DNA from: Stomoxys calcitrans
Lineage: Eukaryota > Arthropoda > Insecta > Diptera > Muscidae
Length of the DNA: 64,000 nucleotides
Direction: 5' to 3'
Assembly: GCF_963082655.1 (NCBI RefSeq)
Contig: NC_081555.1
Coordinates: 18,964,696-19,028,695, forward strand
Part shown: in pieces, positions 12,967 through 23,800 of the stretch
Position numbering within the stretch: the stretch's first letter is position 1
Layout: each line of letters starts with the position of its first letter
Made by a program: the position numbers and the translations under genes
The notes under the pieces: generated by a model
What the model was told of the DNA's origin: nothing
The model's input: only the letters and a program-made list of their open reading frames with translations
The model's database searches: none

Positions 12967-13695
12967 GTTTTGCGCTCAAATGAACCAGAACCCTCTTTTA
13001 CACTATCACAGAAGCATCAAGTGATGTTAAATGGCCTGATTTCTACGAAATTTTTTTCAAAGAAAATTCTCTTTGTCTGTTTGAAAACTTTAAGGTTTAT
13101 GTTAACCTTAATGCAAATAAAAAATTTCCATAAAATATTCATTATCTTAGCGCTGTTAAAAATACTTTGTATGGTTCTACTTCAAACTGCTTATAACTCA
13201 CTGATTAGGTCGTTATATTAAACATCACTTCAGTGGTGAAATGCAATGTTATAAACGAATTTGGCGGTATTATTTGTTTAATAATTTCTTGTTTCCCACG
13301 AAATCATAAATAAAATTCATTGGTGGCTTAAGTGTACTTTTCTCTGGTTTACCTCCGTCATTGTTTATGGCAATTAAGACAAGGTAATAACAACTTTTCA
13401 ATATCACTGGTTCGGTCTTTTATCGAATCCTACACTACTGATACGTCACAACAATCTTCTGTGTTTCTATTCGAATTTTAGGAGTAAGCAAAAAAAGCTT
13501 ATCTTAGTTTATTTGCTAAAATAAGCTCTCCAAAATGTATCGAGGAGTGCGAGAGAAGGAGAGACACATTTTGTTATCTAGTACTTCAAAAATATCAATT
13601 ACAAGAAATCGCCATCAGCTGCGATATATTTGAAGTGAACCCCCGATTAGGTGTCTAAAAGAAAGTTAAAATAGTCTAGCAAGCACATTCGTGGT
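12967..13695. other. Intronic spacer, no recognised content
   Basis: AT-rich, apparently unique sequence between a mini-me element and the protease gene. It presumably includes the upstream regulatory region of the protease, but I recognise no specific site beyond the core promoter candidates. Confidence 0.4.
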
Positions 13696-13696
13696 G

Positions 13697-13733
13697 TTAT
13701 AACTACTAGAGCCAGTATAAAAAAACGTCAGCC
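13697..13733 (+). promoter_or_regulatory. Possible core promoter of the serine protease gene
   Basis: A TATA-like TTATAAC at 13697-13703 lies about 30 bp upstream of an initiator-like TCAGCC (A at 13730), giving an 11-nt leader before the ATG at 13741. A stronger TATA (TATAAAAAAA, 13716) sits closer to the ATG and would imply a later start site. Confidence 0.35.
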
Positions 13734-13740
13734 CGTAAAA

Positions 13741-14599
13741 ATGCAGAAATTTGCATTGCCTTTATTGGTACTCTTCATTATGGGGGCATTGGTGTTGGCA
13801 CAAAGTGCCAAAATAGAGGCAAGTCTTAGAGAAGAAAGTTTAAAGAAAATATTTTTCAATTTCTAATGTTTCTTAGGGTCGCATAATCTCTGGCCAAAAT
13901 GCTTATCTTGGACAATTCCCCTGGCAAGTCATCATTAAACTGGATGAATATGATGATCTCTTATGCGGAGGCTCCATTATTTCCGATTCCTGGGTTTTGA
14001 CTGCAGCCCATTGCTGTTACGGCTATGATTCGTTGATTGTAAGATTTGGCACCATAGATCTATATGATGATACTGCCCTTAACATGACAGTCACCAAAAT
14101 CGAAATCCATCCCGGCTATAATGATACCAATTATAACAATGATGTCTGTTTGCTGCAATTACCCGAATCTTTGACATTTAGTAGCACCATTGCGCCCATA
14201 ACTCTGGTACCTTCTTCAATGGTCTCGGATGATTTTGTGGGAACTGTTGCCACAATTGCTGGATTTGGCATTACGAGCGATGAATACATGGAGCCTTCGC
14301 CCAATCTGCTGTGGGCCCAAGTTGAGATTATCACCAATGAAGAGTGCAGTGATGTTTTCGAATCAGGCCTGGTCATTGATTCCACCATGTGCGGCAAGGG
14401 TTATGGTGTAGCCAATATGTCTATTTGTAATGGAGATTCTGGTGGTCCATTGATCACCAAAGATCCCAATTTAAATTGGATACAAATTGGTATCAATTCA
14501 TTTGTGGCTTTGGATCAGTGTACCGAAGGTTTGCCGTCGGCCTTTGCTAGATTGACTTCGTTTATACCTTTTATACAAAATATAACTGGAATTTACTAA
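13741..14599 (+). CDS. Secreted chymotrypsin-family serine protease, elastase-like pocket
   Basis: Two exons (13741-13818, 13877-14599) join in phase 0 across a 58-bp intron with a GC-AG boundary (GAG/GCAAGT). The 266-aa product has a signal peptide (MQKFALPLLVLFIMGALVLA), a short propeptide and an activation site EGR/IISGQNA at R28-I29. The catalytic triad is H71 (TAAHC), D115 (NNDVCLL) and S214 (GDSGGP). Expected disulfide cysteines 42-58, 168-182 and 191-220 (chymotrypsin numbering) are present, plus two extra cysteines (HCC, DVC). Pocket residues read S189, V216 and S226, an elastase-like arrangement, so cleavage after small aliphatic residues is predicted. Length is normal. It sits inside Polr3A intron 4 on the opposite strand. 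Digestive or seminal roles are both possible for this family in flies; nothing here decides. Confidence 0.93.
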
Positions 14600-14618
14600 A
14601 TAATCCAGAGAAATTCCA

Positions 14619-14624
14619 AATAAA
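14619..14624 (+). other. Poly(A) signal of the serine protease gene
   Basis: AATAAA, 20 nt after the stop codon; very close, as is common in compact fly protease genes. Confidence 0.55.
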
Positions 14625-14959
14625 TTTCTCTTATTACATGAAGAAAAAAGCGATGTTTCCATGCCGAAAAAAAACCCCGAAATGAATAGACAAAAAGATA
14701 AAGCCTTCAAGTATATACGAGAAGATAATACCCTGCTAAATGGGATTGCAGAGTTGTTGCAAATTGCCCGATTTTAAGATTGCTATGGGCAGAGTGGTTT
14801 TTCCCGTCTTTCTAGCTGTAAGGGGAAGTTAAATATTTCCAAACGTCACGTTTGGCTATTTCTCTAACCATATTTTGGATTGGTGATAACTCAAGACCGC
14901 AAGTTTTTTTCAGCCGTTTTAACCTCGGGTTATTCTGGAATTTTCTGACTCGGAGTTTT
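14625..14959. other. Intronic spacer, no recognised content
   Basis: No ORF, repeat or motif recognised between the protease poly(A) signal and the LINE tail fragments. Confidence 0.4.
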
Positions 14960-15232
14960 AAGTGGAACAAATGCAAATTTCATCACGAACATTTCATATA
15001 GGAACAGCGGACAAACTTCATTACTTAACCACTGAAACAAATGCACAATTCCATGGCAGCCAGTTGTATGTACCGGATTGACCCGATGGAGTTCTGTATC
15101 GGCAACGGCTGTCGCCTCCGTTTACAACACGCTGCTACAACAACAAATGCAAATTTCACCACCAACATTCCATATAGGAACAGCGGACAAACTTCTCTAC
15201 AGAGAGGTTGTTGTTGTTGTTGTTGTAGCAGT
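14960..15232 (+). repeat. LINE 3'-end fragments and SINE-tail-like segments
   Basis: 15051-15145 matches a tail found six times in the window (ATGGCAGCC..., GTACCGGATTGACCCGATGG, ending CTACAACAACAA). On either side, about 14965-15020 and 15145-15205 contain CATTCCATATAGGAACAGC, a variant of the SINE body. This suggests that the SINE and this LINE share 3' sequence. Confidence 0.5.
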
Positions 15233-15242
15233 TTATTGTGTT

Positions 15243-15665
15243 CTATTTTTCGTCTGCTTGATTCTGTTGAGTGTCAAGACCCTGGAACTCTGCGACTAAG
15301 ATGGGGTGCGTCCACAGGGATCTGCGTCTGAGTTGAGTGGGTCTGGCCGGCCAGTTAAACAGGTAACTTGTATCGTGCGGTCCCTGGTTACAATCGGAAC
15401 ATACATCTTGTACGTCAGCATCAATCCTTGCTCTGTAGGAGTTGAGGCGGCTGCATCTGGCGGAACTTAATTGAGCCAGAACTACTCTGGTTGGCAGGGG
15501 GAGGTCGATCTCTTCAGGTGCAATGAGAGGCGGTCGTTCTCCAAGGACTACATTCACCCGATAGCCAATTACCGCATTTGCTACAGTGTCTGCATGAATG
15601 TTGTCTAGACCTGTCGCAGTGCGATACCTCCTTGGGGAGAAGTTTTTACATGGCGGCCATACCAT
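15243..15665 (-). mobile_element. LINE C-terminal zinc-knuckle fragment
   Basis: An open minus-strand frame of 140 codons contains RVVLAQLSSARCSRLNSYRA, then RIDADVQDVCSDCNQGPHDT and LFNWPARPT: the Cys/His-rich C-terminus of a jockey/I-type LINE. The final knuckle Cys reads Trp. A homologous copy lies at 35035-35470 on the plus strand. The start of this ORF (15665-15610) resembles the middle of the SINE. Confidence 0.7.
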
Positions 15666-18385
15666 TTTTTCTTTCCCTCGGGGAAAGGGTAGTTTTGTTA
15701 GCTTTTCCCTTGGGGAAGTGCAGTTTCGTTACTCTTTTCTTTGGGAAACCGCAGTTTGGTTACCTTTTCCTTTGGAGAAGTGCGGTTTGGTAGCCCTTTC
15801 CCTTGTGAAAGTGTAGTTTTGTTCACCATGTTAAAGGGTAGTTTTGTTACCCTTTCTCTCGTGGAAGGGTAGTTTTGTTACCCTTTTCCTTGTGGAAGGG
15901 TAGTTTTGTTACCCTTTCCCTTGTGGAAGGGTAGTTTCTTTACCATTTCGCCTACGGAAGTGTTGTTATGTTACCCTTTCCCTTAGGGACGCGTAGTTTT
16001 GTTACCCTTTCCCTTAGGGAGGGTAGTTTTGTTACCCTTTCCCTTGGGGAATGTTAGGTTTGTTACCCTTTTTCTTGTGGAAGGGTAGTTTTGTTAGCCT
16101 ATCTCTTGTGGAAGTGCAGATTTGTTACACTTTCCCTTGTGGAAGGGTAGTTTTGTTCCCCAAGTTAAAGGGCAGTTTTGTTACTCTTTGCTTTGGAGAA
16201 AGTGTAGTTTCGTTTCCCTTTTCCTTGGTGAAAGGTTGTTATGTTACCCATTTCCCTGGGGAAGGGTAGTTTTGATACCCTTTACCTTCGGGAAAGGATA
16301 GTTTTCTTTACCCTTTTCCTTGGTGAAGGGTTGCTATGTTACCCTTTCCCTGCAGAAGGGTAGTTTGGTTACTCTTTCCCTTGGGGAAAGTTAGGTTTGT
16401 TACCCTTTCCCTTGTGCAGAGGTAGTTTTGTTCCTCCAAGTGAAGGGGTAGTTTTGTTACCCTTTGCTTGTGGAAGCGTAGTCATGTCACCCTTTCCTTT
16501 GGGGGCGGGTAGTTTTGTTACTCTTATCCTTGTGGAAGGGTAGTTTTGTTCCCCAAGTTAATGGGTAGTTTGGTTACCCTTTGTTTTGGGGAAAGTGTAG
16601 CTTTGTTACCCTTTTCCTTGGTGAAGAATTGTTATGTTACACTTTTCCCTGCGGAAGGGTAGTTTGGTTACCCTTTCCCTTGGTGACAGGTAGTTTTACA
16701 TACCCCTTCTCTTGGAAACGGGTAGTTTTGATACCCTTTTCCTTGGGGACGGGCAGTTGTGTTACCTTTTCCCTTGGGAAAGGATGGTTTTGTTACCTTT
16801 TCCTTGTGGACGGGTAGTTTTGTTACCCTTTCCCTTGGGGATGGGTAGTAATATTAGCCCTTCCCTTGGGGAAGTGTAGTTTCGTTACCCTTTCCCTTGG
16901 GGAAAGGGTAGTTTTGTTACCCTTTTCCCTGGGGAAGGGTAGTATTGATACCCTTTATCTTGGGGAAAAGATATTTTTGTTACCCTTTCCCGGGTAGTTT
17001 TGTTATCTTTTCCATGGTGAAAGTTACATTTGTTACCCTTTCCCTTGCGGAAGGGTAATATTGTTCCCCAAGTGAAAGGGTAGTTTTGTCACCCTTTGCT
17101 TGGGGAAGGGTAGTTATGTTACCCTTTTTCTTGAGGGCGTGAAGTTTTGGTACCCTTTCCCTTGGGGAAAGTGAAGTTTATTATCCTTTCCCTTGTGGAA
17201 GGATAGTTTTGTTGCCCAAGTTAAAGGGTAGTTTTATTACCCTTTACTTTGGGGAAAGTGTAGTTTTGTTACCCTTTTCCTTGGTGAAGGGTTGTTATGT
17301 TACCCTTTTCCGTGTGGAAGGGTAGTTTGGTTACCCTTTCCCTTAGGGACGGGTAGTTTTGTTGCCCTTTCCCCTGAGGACGGGCAGTTTTGTTACCCTT
17401 TTCCTTGGTGAAGGGTTGTTATGTTACCCTTTTCCCTGCGGAAGGGTAGTTTTGTTACGCTTTTCTTTTGAGAAAGGGTTGGTTAGTTACCCTTTTTCTT
17501 AGGGAAAGGGTAGTTTTGTTGCCCTTTTCCTTGGTGATGAGTAGTAATGTTAGCCTATCCCTTTGGGAAGTGCAGTTTTGTTATCTTTTCCCTTGGGGAA
17601 GTGTAGTTTCGTTACCCTTTCCCTTGAGGAGGGTAGTTTTGTTACCCTTTCCTTGGGAAAAGGGCTGTTTTGTTACCCTTTTCCTTGGTGAAGGGTTGTT
17701 ATGTTACCCTTTTCCCTGGGGAAGGGTAGTTTGGATACCCTTTACCTTGGGGAAAGGATAGTTTTGTTAAGTTAAGTTAGGTTTGTTACCCTTTCCCTTG
17801 TTGAAGGGTAGTTTTGTTTCCCTTTCTCTTGTAGAAGTGTACTTTTGTTACCCTTTTCCTTGAGGAAAAGCTACCCTTTCCCCAAGGGTTGTTATGTTGA
17901 GTTTTCCCTGGGGAAGGCTACATTTCATACCCTTTCCCTTGGGGAAATGGTAGTTTTGTTACCTTTTCCCTTGGGGATGTGCATTTTTGATACCCTTTCA
18001 CTTGGGGAAGTGCAGTTAGGGTAACCAAACTGCATTCTCTTGGGGACGGGTAGTTTTATTACCACTTCCATTGGGGAACGGTAGTTTGGCTACCCTTTCC
18101 AAAGGAAAAGGGTAGTTTGTTTCCCTTTGTTACCTTTTCCCCTGTAAAAGCGTAGTTTTGTTACGTTTACCCCTGGGAATTGATAATTTTGTTACCCTTT
18201 CCCTTGTGGAAGGGTAGTTTTATTACCCTTTTCCTTGTTGAAGGGTAGTTTTATTACCCTTTCGCCTTCGGAAGGGTTGTTATGTTACCCTTTCCCTTAG
18301 GGACGGGTAGTTTTGTTACCCTGTCCCTTGGGGAAAGTAAGGTTTGTAACCCTTTCCCTTGCGGAAGGGTAGTTTTGTTACACGC
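15664..18385. repeat. Minisatellite of ~31-bp dyad-symmetric units (about 2.7 kb)
   Basis: Roughly 85-90 degenerate copies of a unit made of GGGTAGTTTTGTTACCC and CCCTTTCCCTTGGGGAAGG. Both halves are inverted repeats (GGGTA/TACCC and CCCTT/AAGGG), so each unit can form two hairpins. Copies vary by point changes and 1-3 bp indels, and a few have shorter variants (CCCAAGTTAAAGGG). Long ORFs such as 15578-15793 and 17468-17761 are artefacts of the repeat. It lies inside Polr3A intron 4. Confidence 0.9.
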
Positions 18386-19380
18386 ACTTTACAAAACATC
18401 AAAAGACACTGCATGAATTCTTGTCAGACAGCTTATGACAAGTGGTGGACATATCTTAACCATGTCAAACGCAGATAAAATCGACACAATTTCACAATAG
18501 GAATTTTGAAAACCTTTGGCTTTCAGTAGATTAGTTATAGGACAAATTGCCAAAAACTGTGAGTTTAGTTAGTCATTGTTTTTTACTCCTTCCCATAAAT
18601 TTTCTCATTTAAGAAATAGTTCTGGAAAATACATAGGTATACTAAAATCCCATACAATTGGGTGATTGAAGTGTTTGGTACGTCTCCGGGTGAAGTACTT
18701 TTTGGTTGTATATAATTTAAATCTCTTGATAAGATAATATGGAATTTTTAGTACCAACAAGACACAAATAATCTGATTTTAATTTGCAAATAACATCGAC
18801 GCTTTTGCACGTTTATCAATAAATGAAACAAAAGAATAAAACATGAAATGGAAAGAAAATTTGAAGCATGTCGCTGTTTGAAGAGATTGCCAAAACAAAA
18901 TAAATTATTAGACTAAGTTCCCACCAAAACAATAGAAGATAATGTTTGGAACAAATTTCATTAGCATTGACAAAGCATATCTGGGTAAAAAATGATTTAT
19001 TAATAGGGTTTTTAGTATGGGCGCGTGGTTCGATAGGCACCACATAATGTAAAAAATAATAAGGTCTAGCACGAAATATGTTAGACATGATGTCAACTGC
19101 AATGCTTAGTCGTTAAACTTGCTCCTTCTCTAATACAAGAATTACCTTAATTATCCACGCTAGGTAGCAGCTCCAATATGTCATCACATGACAAGGCCCA
19201 ATCTTTGCTACTGAATCATATAATAAAAGGGAAGTATTGCCTCTTCATATTGTGAACACTGAGCACAAGTGTTCAAAACAAAACTCCCAGCTCAAAGTCC
19301 AAGTTTATTGCAAAATACCATACGCCATATAAGATTTTGTTATTTTTTATGACGAATTTTATCAAAACTTATTTCCTATA
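18386..19380. other. Intronic sequence, no recognised content
   Basis: AT-rich and apparently unique. The 60-90 codon ORFs on the minus strand at 18816-19102 lack any recognisable domain and look random. Confidence 0.4.
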
Positions 19381-20545
19381 TTTTATACCCCCACCCTTGG
19401 GTTGGGGTATACTAATTCCCTCATTCCGTTTGTAATTCCTCGAAATATTCGTCATGACATTTTAAGTCGATCTAGCAATGTCCGTCCGTCTGTCTGTCTG
19501 TCTGTCTGCTCGCTACATTTCACAGGAGTAATGGACAAATTCAAATACTTCCTATTAGTGTAGGTCGGTGGGGTTTGTAAATAGACCATATCGGTCCATG
19601 TTTTGATATAGCTGCCATATAAACCGATACTAAATCTCGACTTCTTCAGCCGCTAGAGGGCGCAATTATTATTCAATTTTACTGAAATTAAGAATAAATT
19701 GTTTTGTTTAAACTTCCAACAACTGTGCCAAGTACGGTCTAAATCGGTATATAACTTGATATAGCTGCGATATAAACCGATCTTGGATCTTGACTTCTTG
19801 AGCCAAAAGAGGGCGCAATTCTTATCCGATTTTGCTGAAATTTTGCATAAGGTGTTTCGGAATGACTTACAACAACTGTGCTAAATATGGTTAAAATCGG
19901 TCTATAATCTTATATAGCTGTCATATAAACCGATCTGGAATCTTGACTTCTTGAACCACTAGAGGGCGCAATTCTTATCCGATTTGGCTGAAATTTGGTT
20001 TGACGTGTTTCGTTGTGACTTCCAACAACTGTGTCAAATATGGTTCAAATCAGACAATAACCTCATGTAGCTGCCATATAAACCGATCTGAGATCTTGAC
20101 TTCTTGAGCCTCTAGAGGGCGCAATTCTCATCCGATTTGGCTGAAATTTTGTACAACCGCTTCTCCCGCTTTGTACAACCGCTTCTCACCTTCAATATAC
20201 GTGTCAAATATGGTTTGAATCGGTCTATAGACTGATACAGCTCCCTTATAAATCGATCTCCCTATTTTACTTCTTGAGCCTCTAAGGGGCGCAATTCTTA
20301 TACGATTTGGCTATTTTACTTCTTGAGCCCCTAAAGGGCGCAATTCTTATACGATTTGGCTGAAATTTTACACAATGACTTCTTCTGTGGTTTCCAACAT
20401 TTAATTCAATTAGCACAGCAATTCTTTTCTTTTATCCTTTGTTTGCCTAAAAAGAGATACCGGGAAAAGAACTCGCTAAATGCGATCCATGGTGAAGGGG
20501 TTTTACGATTCGGCCCTGCCGAACTTAGCACGCGTTTACTTGTTT
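19381..20545 (+). mobile_element. Full-length mini-me/DINE-1-like element
   Basis: The left end is TTTATACCCCCACCCTTGGG, with the GTCY core (CCGTCCGTCTGTCTGTCTG) at about 19483-19508. About five ~155-bp units containing ATAGCTGCCATATAAACCGA follow. The right end is TTCGGCCCTGCCGAACTTAG, then TTTACTTG. Confidence 0.78.
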
Positions 20546-21393
20546 TAAATAAAATTTCATTTAATTAAAAATTTTATAGAAAATTTTTCCAAATTTAAAT
20601 TTTGTTTAGAAATTTATCGAAATAAAATTTGTATTCAAAAGATCGTTAAAATTTGTAGCATTTTTATGGAAAATTTCGTCAACAATGATTTTTTTTTTAG
20701 AAAATTTCATTAAAATGAGGTTTTTATAAAAAATTCCTTTGAAATTTTTACTTTTATATAATTTCGTCGAAATTTGATATTTTTAAAAAGTTCTATTAAA
20801 ATGTGATTTATGTAGAAAATTTAGTAAAAATTTTATTTTTTTTAAAAAAATTGTACAAAATTTTATTCATATATTAAAATTTTTCTTAAATTAAATTTAT
20901 ATACAAATTTATCGAAACAATATAGTCGAAATTAGGATTTTTTTTCCAAAATTTCGTCAATTTGGGTTTTAAAAAGATTTTGCAAACGTTTAATTTTTAT
21001 AAAAAAATTTTGTGGGAATTCTTTTTATAGAAATTTTTTACAATAAAATTTTCATAGAAATTTATCGAAATAAAATTTTGATTAAAAAATTCGTCAAAAT
21101 ACGATTTTTATAGAAAATTTTCTTTAAATTAATTTTTTTTAGAAAATTTTTGGGAAATTTCGTCAAGATGGTTTTTTTTTAGAAAATTTGATTAAAATTT
21201 GGTTTTATAAAAAATTCCTTTGAAATTTTGAGTTTTTTAAATAATTTTTTTTTTTAAATTTTATTAAAATGTGATTCTTATAGAAAAGTTCGTGAAAACT
21301 TTATATTTTTAGAAATTTTGTCAAAAATTTTACAATATTTAATTCTAATACCAAAATTTTGCCAATTTTTAATTTTTATAAATATTTTCTCCA
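20546..21393. repeat. AT-rich degenerate repeat
   Basis: Loosely periodic (about 20-25 bp) variants of TTTTATAGAAAATTTCGTC. No coding potential. The same material resumes at 22396-22747 and 23801-24085. Confidence 0.6.
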
Positions 21394-21395
21394 AA

Positions 21396-22395
21396 TTAAT
21401 TTTTATACTCACCACCATAGGATAAGGGTGTACTAACCTACTCATTCCGTTTGTAACACCTCGAAATAATGATCTGCGACCCCATAAAATATATATATAT
21501 TCTGGAACGTCTCGACATTCTGATTTGATCTAGCCATATCTGTCCGTCCGTCCGTCTGTCGAAATCACGATAGCGGACGAACGCGTAGAGCTAGCCGCTT
21601 GAAATTTTGTACAGATACTTTATATTGATGTAGGTCGTTGGGGATTGCAAATGGGCCATATCGGTTCAGATTTGAATATAGCTCCCATATAGACCGATCT
21701 CCCGATTTGACTTTTTGAGCCCCTGGATGCCACAGTTTTCATCCGATTTGGCTGAAATTTCGTTTGTGGTGTTCCGTTATGAATCTCAACAACTGTACCA
21801 ACTCCGGTCCGAATCGGTCTATAACCTGATATAGCTCCCATATATACCGATCTCCCGATTTTACTTCTTGACCCCCTGGAAGTCGCAATTTTTACTCGAT
21901 TTGGCTAAAATTTTGCACATAGTGTTTTGTTATGACTTCCAACAATAGTGCCAGGTACGGTCCGAATCGGTCTATAACCTGATATAGCTCCCATATATAC
22001 CAATCTCCCGATTTGACTTCTCGACCCCCTGGAAGTCTCAATTTTTACTCGATTTGGCTAAAATTTTGCACATAATGTTTCGTTATGATTTCCAACAACT
22101 GTGCCAAGTACGGTCGAAATCGGTCTATAACCTGATATAGCTCCCATATAAACCGATCTCCCGACTTGATTTCTTGAGCCCTTACAACGCGCAAATTTTT
22201 ATCCAATTTAGCTACAATTTTGCACATAGTGTTTTGTTATGACTTCGACAAACTGTGCCAAGTAGGGTACGGTACGGTGGAATAAAATTATGCCCTTCAT
22301 CTAAATTTTGTTTGTATAAATTTTTAGCAGAATCCATGTGGTGTGTTGTGTTCCAATAATTCGCTCCGGGCGAACTTAGCACACTTTTACTTGTT
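21396..22395 (+). mobile_element. Mini-me/DINE-1-like element
   Basis: The left end is TTTTTATACTCACCACCATA, with a (TA)n segment at about 21488 and GTCCGTCCGTCCGTCTGTC at about 21541. Repeated units carry CTGATATAGCTCCCATATA. The right end is TTCGCTCCGGGCGAACTTAG, then CACTTTTACTTG. Confidence 0.75.
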
Positions 22396-22747
22396 TTTTT
22401 TGTATGCTTGATTTTTTAGAATTTTATAAAATTGTGGGAATTTTATAATTTTTTTTTTTATAGAAATTTTTCCAAAAAAAATTTTTCTTAGAATTTTGAT
22501 TCAAGAATTCGCCGAAGTTAGATTTTTATTGAGTTGTAATTTTTTTTAGAAATTTTTTGGAAAATTTCGTCGAATTTGATTTTTTTTTTGTAAATTTAGT
22601 TTTTATAAAAAATACCCTTAAATTTTTGACTTTTGTATATAATTTTGTCGAAATTTGATTTTTATAGAAAATTCTATTAAAATTTTAAATTTTTAGAAAA
22701 CTTTGGCAAAATTTAATTTTTGAAGAAAATTTTTAAGAAATTTAGTT
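22396..22747. repeat. AT-rich degenerate repeat
   Basis: Continuation of the TTTTATAGAAAATTT-type repeats, interrupted at 22748 by a copy of Polr3A coding sequence. Confidence 0.55.
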
Positions 22748-22907
22748 ATAGACCCGGTCCCTTTTTCACTCCTCCATTAATGGCTTCGCAGTTTGGGCAT
22801 TTTGTGGACTTCTTGGCTTTGGCCAAAATTTGTCCATGCAAAGCCATTTTGGCCAAATAACTGAAGTTGGGATTCAATAGCTTTTTCTTGTCAACATCTT
22901 TAAGCAT
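22748..22907 (-). pseudogene. Polr3A: Partial duplicate of Polr3A exon 2 inside Polr3A intron 4
   Basis: A 160-bp block matches 26189-26360 (part of exon 2) in the same orientation. There are only five substitutions plus a 12-bp in-frame deletion that removes four residues (MYEK). Four of the substitutions are synonymous in the exon frame (Ser, Cys, Cys, Lys codons) and one changes Lys to Met. The copy is embedded in AT-rich repeats and has no clear splice acceptor at its upstream edge. It is therefore probably a small non-LTR- or template-switch-type duplication and not a used exon. Confidence 0.9.
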
Positions 22908-22989
22908 CATAGAAATTCTACTTTTTAGAAAATTCTAATCAGATTCGATTTTTATAAAAATGTTCATTTTAATTTTTACAGATAATTTT

Positions 22990-23185
22990 GTCAATCAATC
23001 CCATTGGCCTGATTGATGAGTACTTCATCGAAAAGGGCTGCAGCCTCAGTGCACAACAGACTGCTACAACAACAACCCAATCCCATGGCAGCCGCTTGTA
23101 CGTACCGGATTGACGCGATGGAGTTCTTCATCGACAAGTGCTGCCGCCTCAGCTACAACAAAAACAACAACAACCAATTGGATTT
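22990..23185 (+). repeat. Two tandem LINE 3'-end fragments with (CAA)n tails
   Basis: Each repeats the CCCATGGCAGCC.../GTACGTACCGGATTGACGCG/GGAGTTCTTCATCGAC tail and ends in CTACAACAACAA-type sequence (about 23060-23075 and 23150-23175). The first copy is degenerate. Confidence 0.55.
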
Positions 23186-23229
23186 TTAAAGAAAATGTTC
23201 TCTAAAATTTATTTTTATAGCACAACTAG

Positions 23230-23800
23230 TTATTCCCGGCCCTCTCTGCTGGGCCTTCACTAGCACCACGCGAAAAAAAAGTTTCTTACTTACTACCATA
23301 TGTATCCCCCAGTACAAATTGGCTTGGGGCAGCCTCTTAGGTACTTGGGCCCAATGTTTAATACCACATTCGTATTTAATTCTCAAATACTTTTCATTTG
23401 AGTCCCATATTGTCCCAATCGGTAAATATATCCAAAAATGCAAATTTTGCCCATGAACATTCCACTAAGGAACAGGGGCAAACTTCTTACATATCAATGA
23501 GTGCTGTCAAGGGTGCCATTTTTATGCCAAGTTCGTACTCTACTCTTAAATACCTTTCATTTGATACCCATATTGCCTCAATCGGTAAACATGTCCGTTC
23601 GGGTGGGTTTTGGGATAGGGCGCCCCCAGGTTATTTACCCCAAAGTTTTATACCATTTTTTTCTGGATCTGGCGTTTTTGAAAATTGGGGCCAGGGGGGA
23701 GGGTCCGCCCCTTTTCGGAGATATCAAAAAATGTAGTATCCTATTTGCACCGGGGGCGCAAACTCTAGCATATGTGAAAATTTCATGAAAATCGGTTTAG
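23230..23800 (+). repeat. Unclassified repeat containing a SINE-tail fragment
   Basis: Two similar pieces (about 23355-23425 and 23525-23600) share CTTTTCATTTGAGTCCCATA-like text followed by AATCGGTAAA. They are separated by a SINE-body fragment (23437-23510: CATGAACATTCCACTAAGGA). The G-rich 23620-23760 part reads like a common muscid repeat, but I cannot name it. Confidence 0.45.

Noticed and set aside
15578..17761. ORFs with repeated GSFVTLFLGE / GRVVLLPF-like motifs
   Set aside because: By-products of the 31-bp minisatellite; they drift between frames and have no conserved residues beyond the repeat.
15664..18385. CRISPR-like array
   Set aside because: Units are contiguous with no unique spacers, and the host is clearly a fly.
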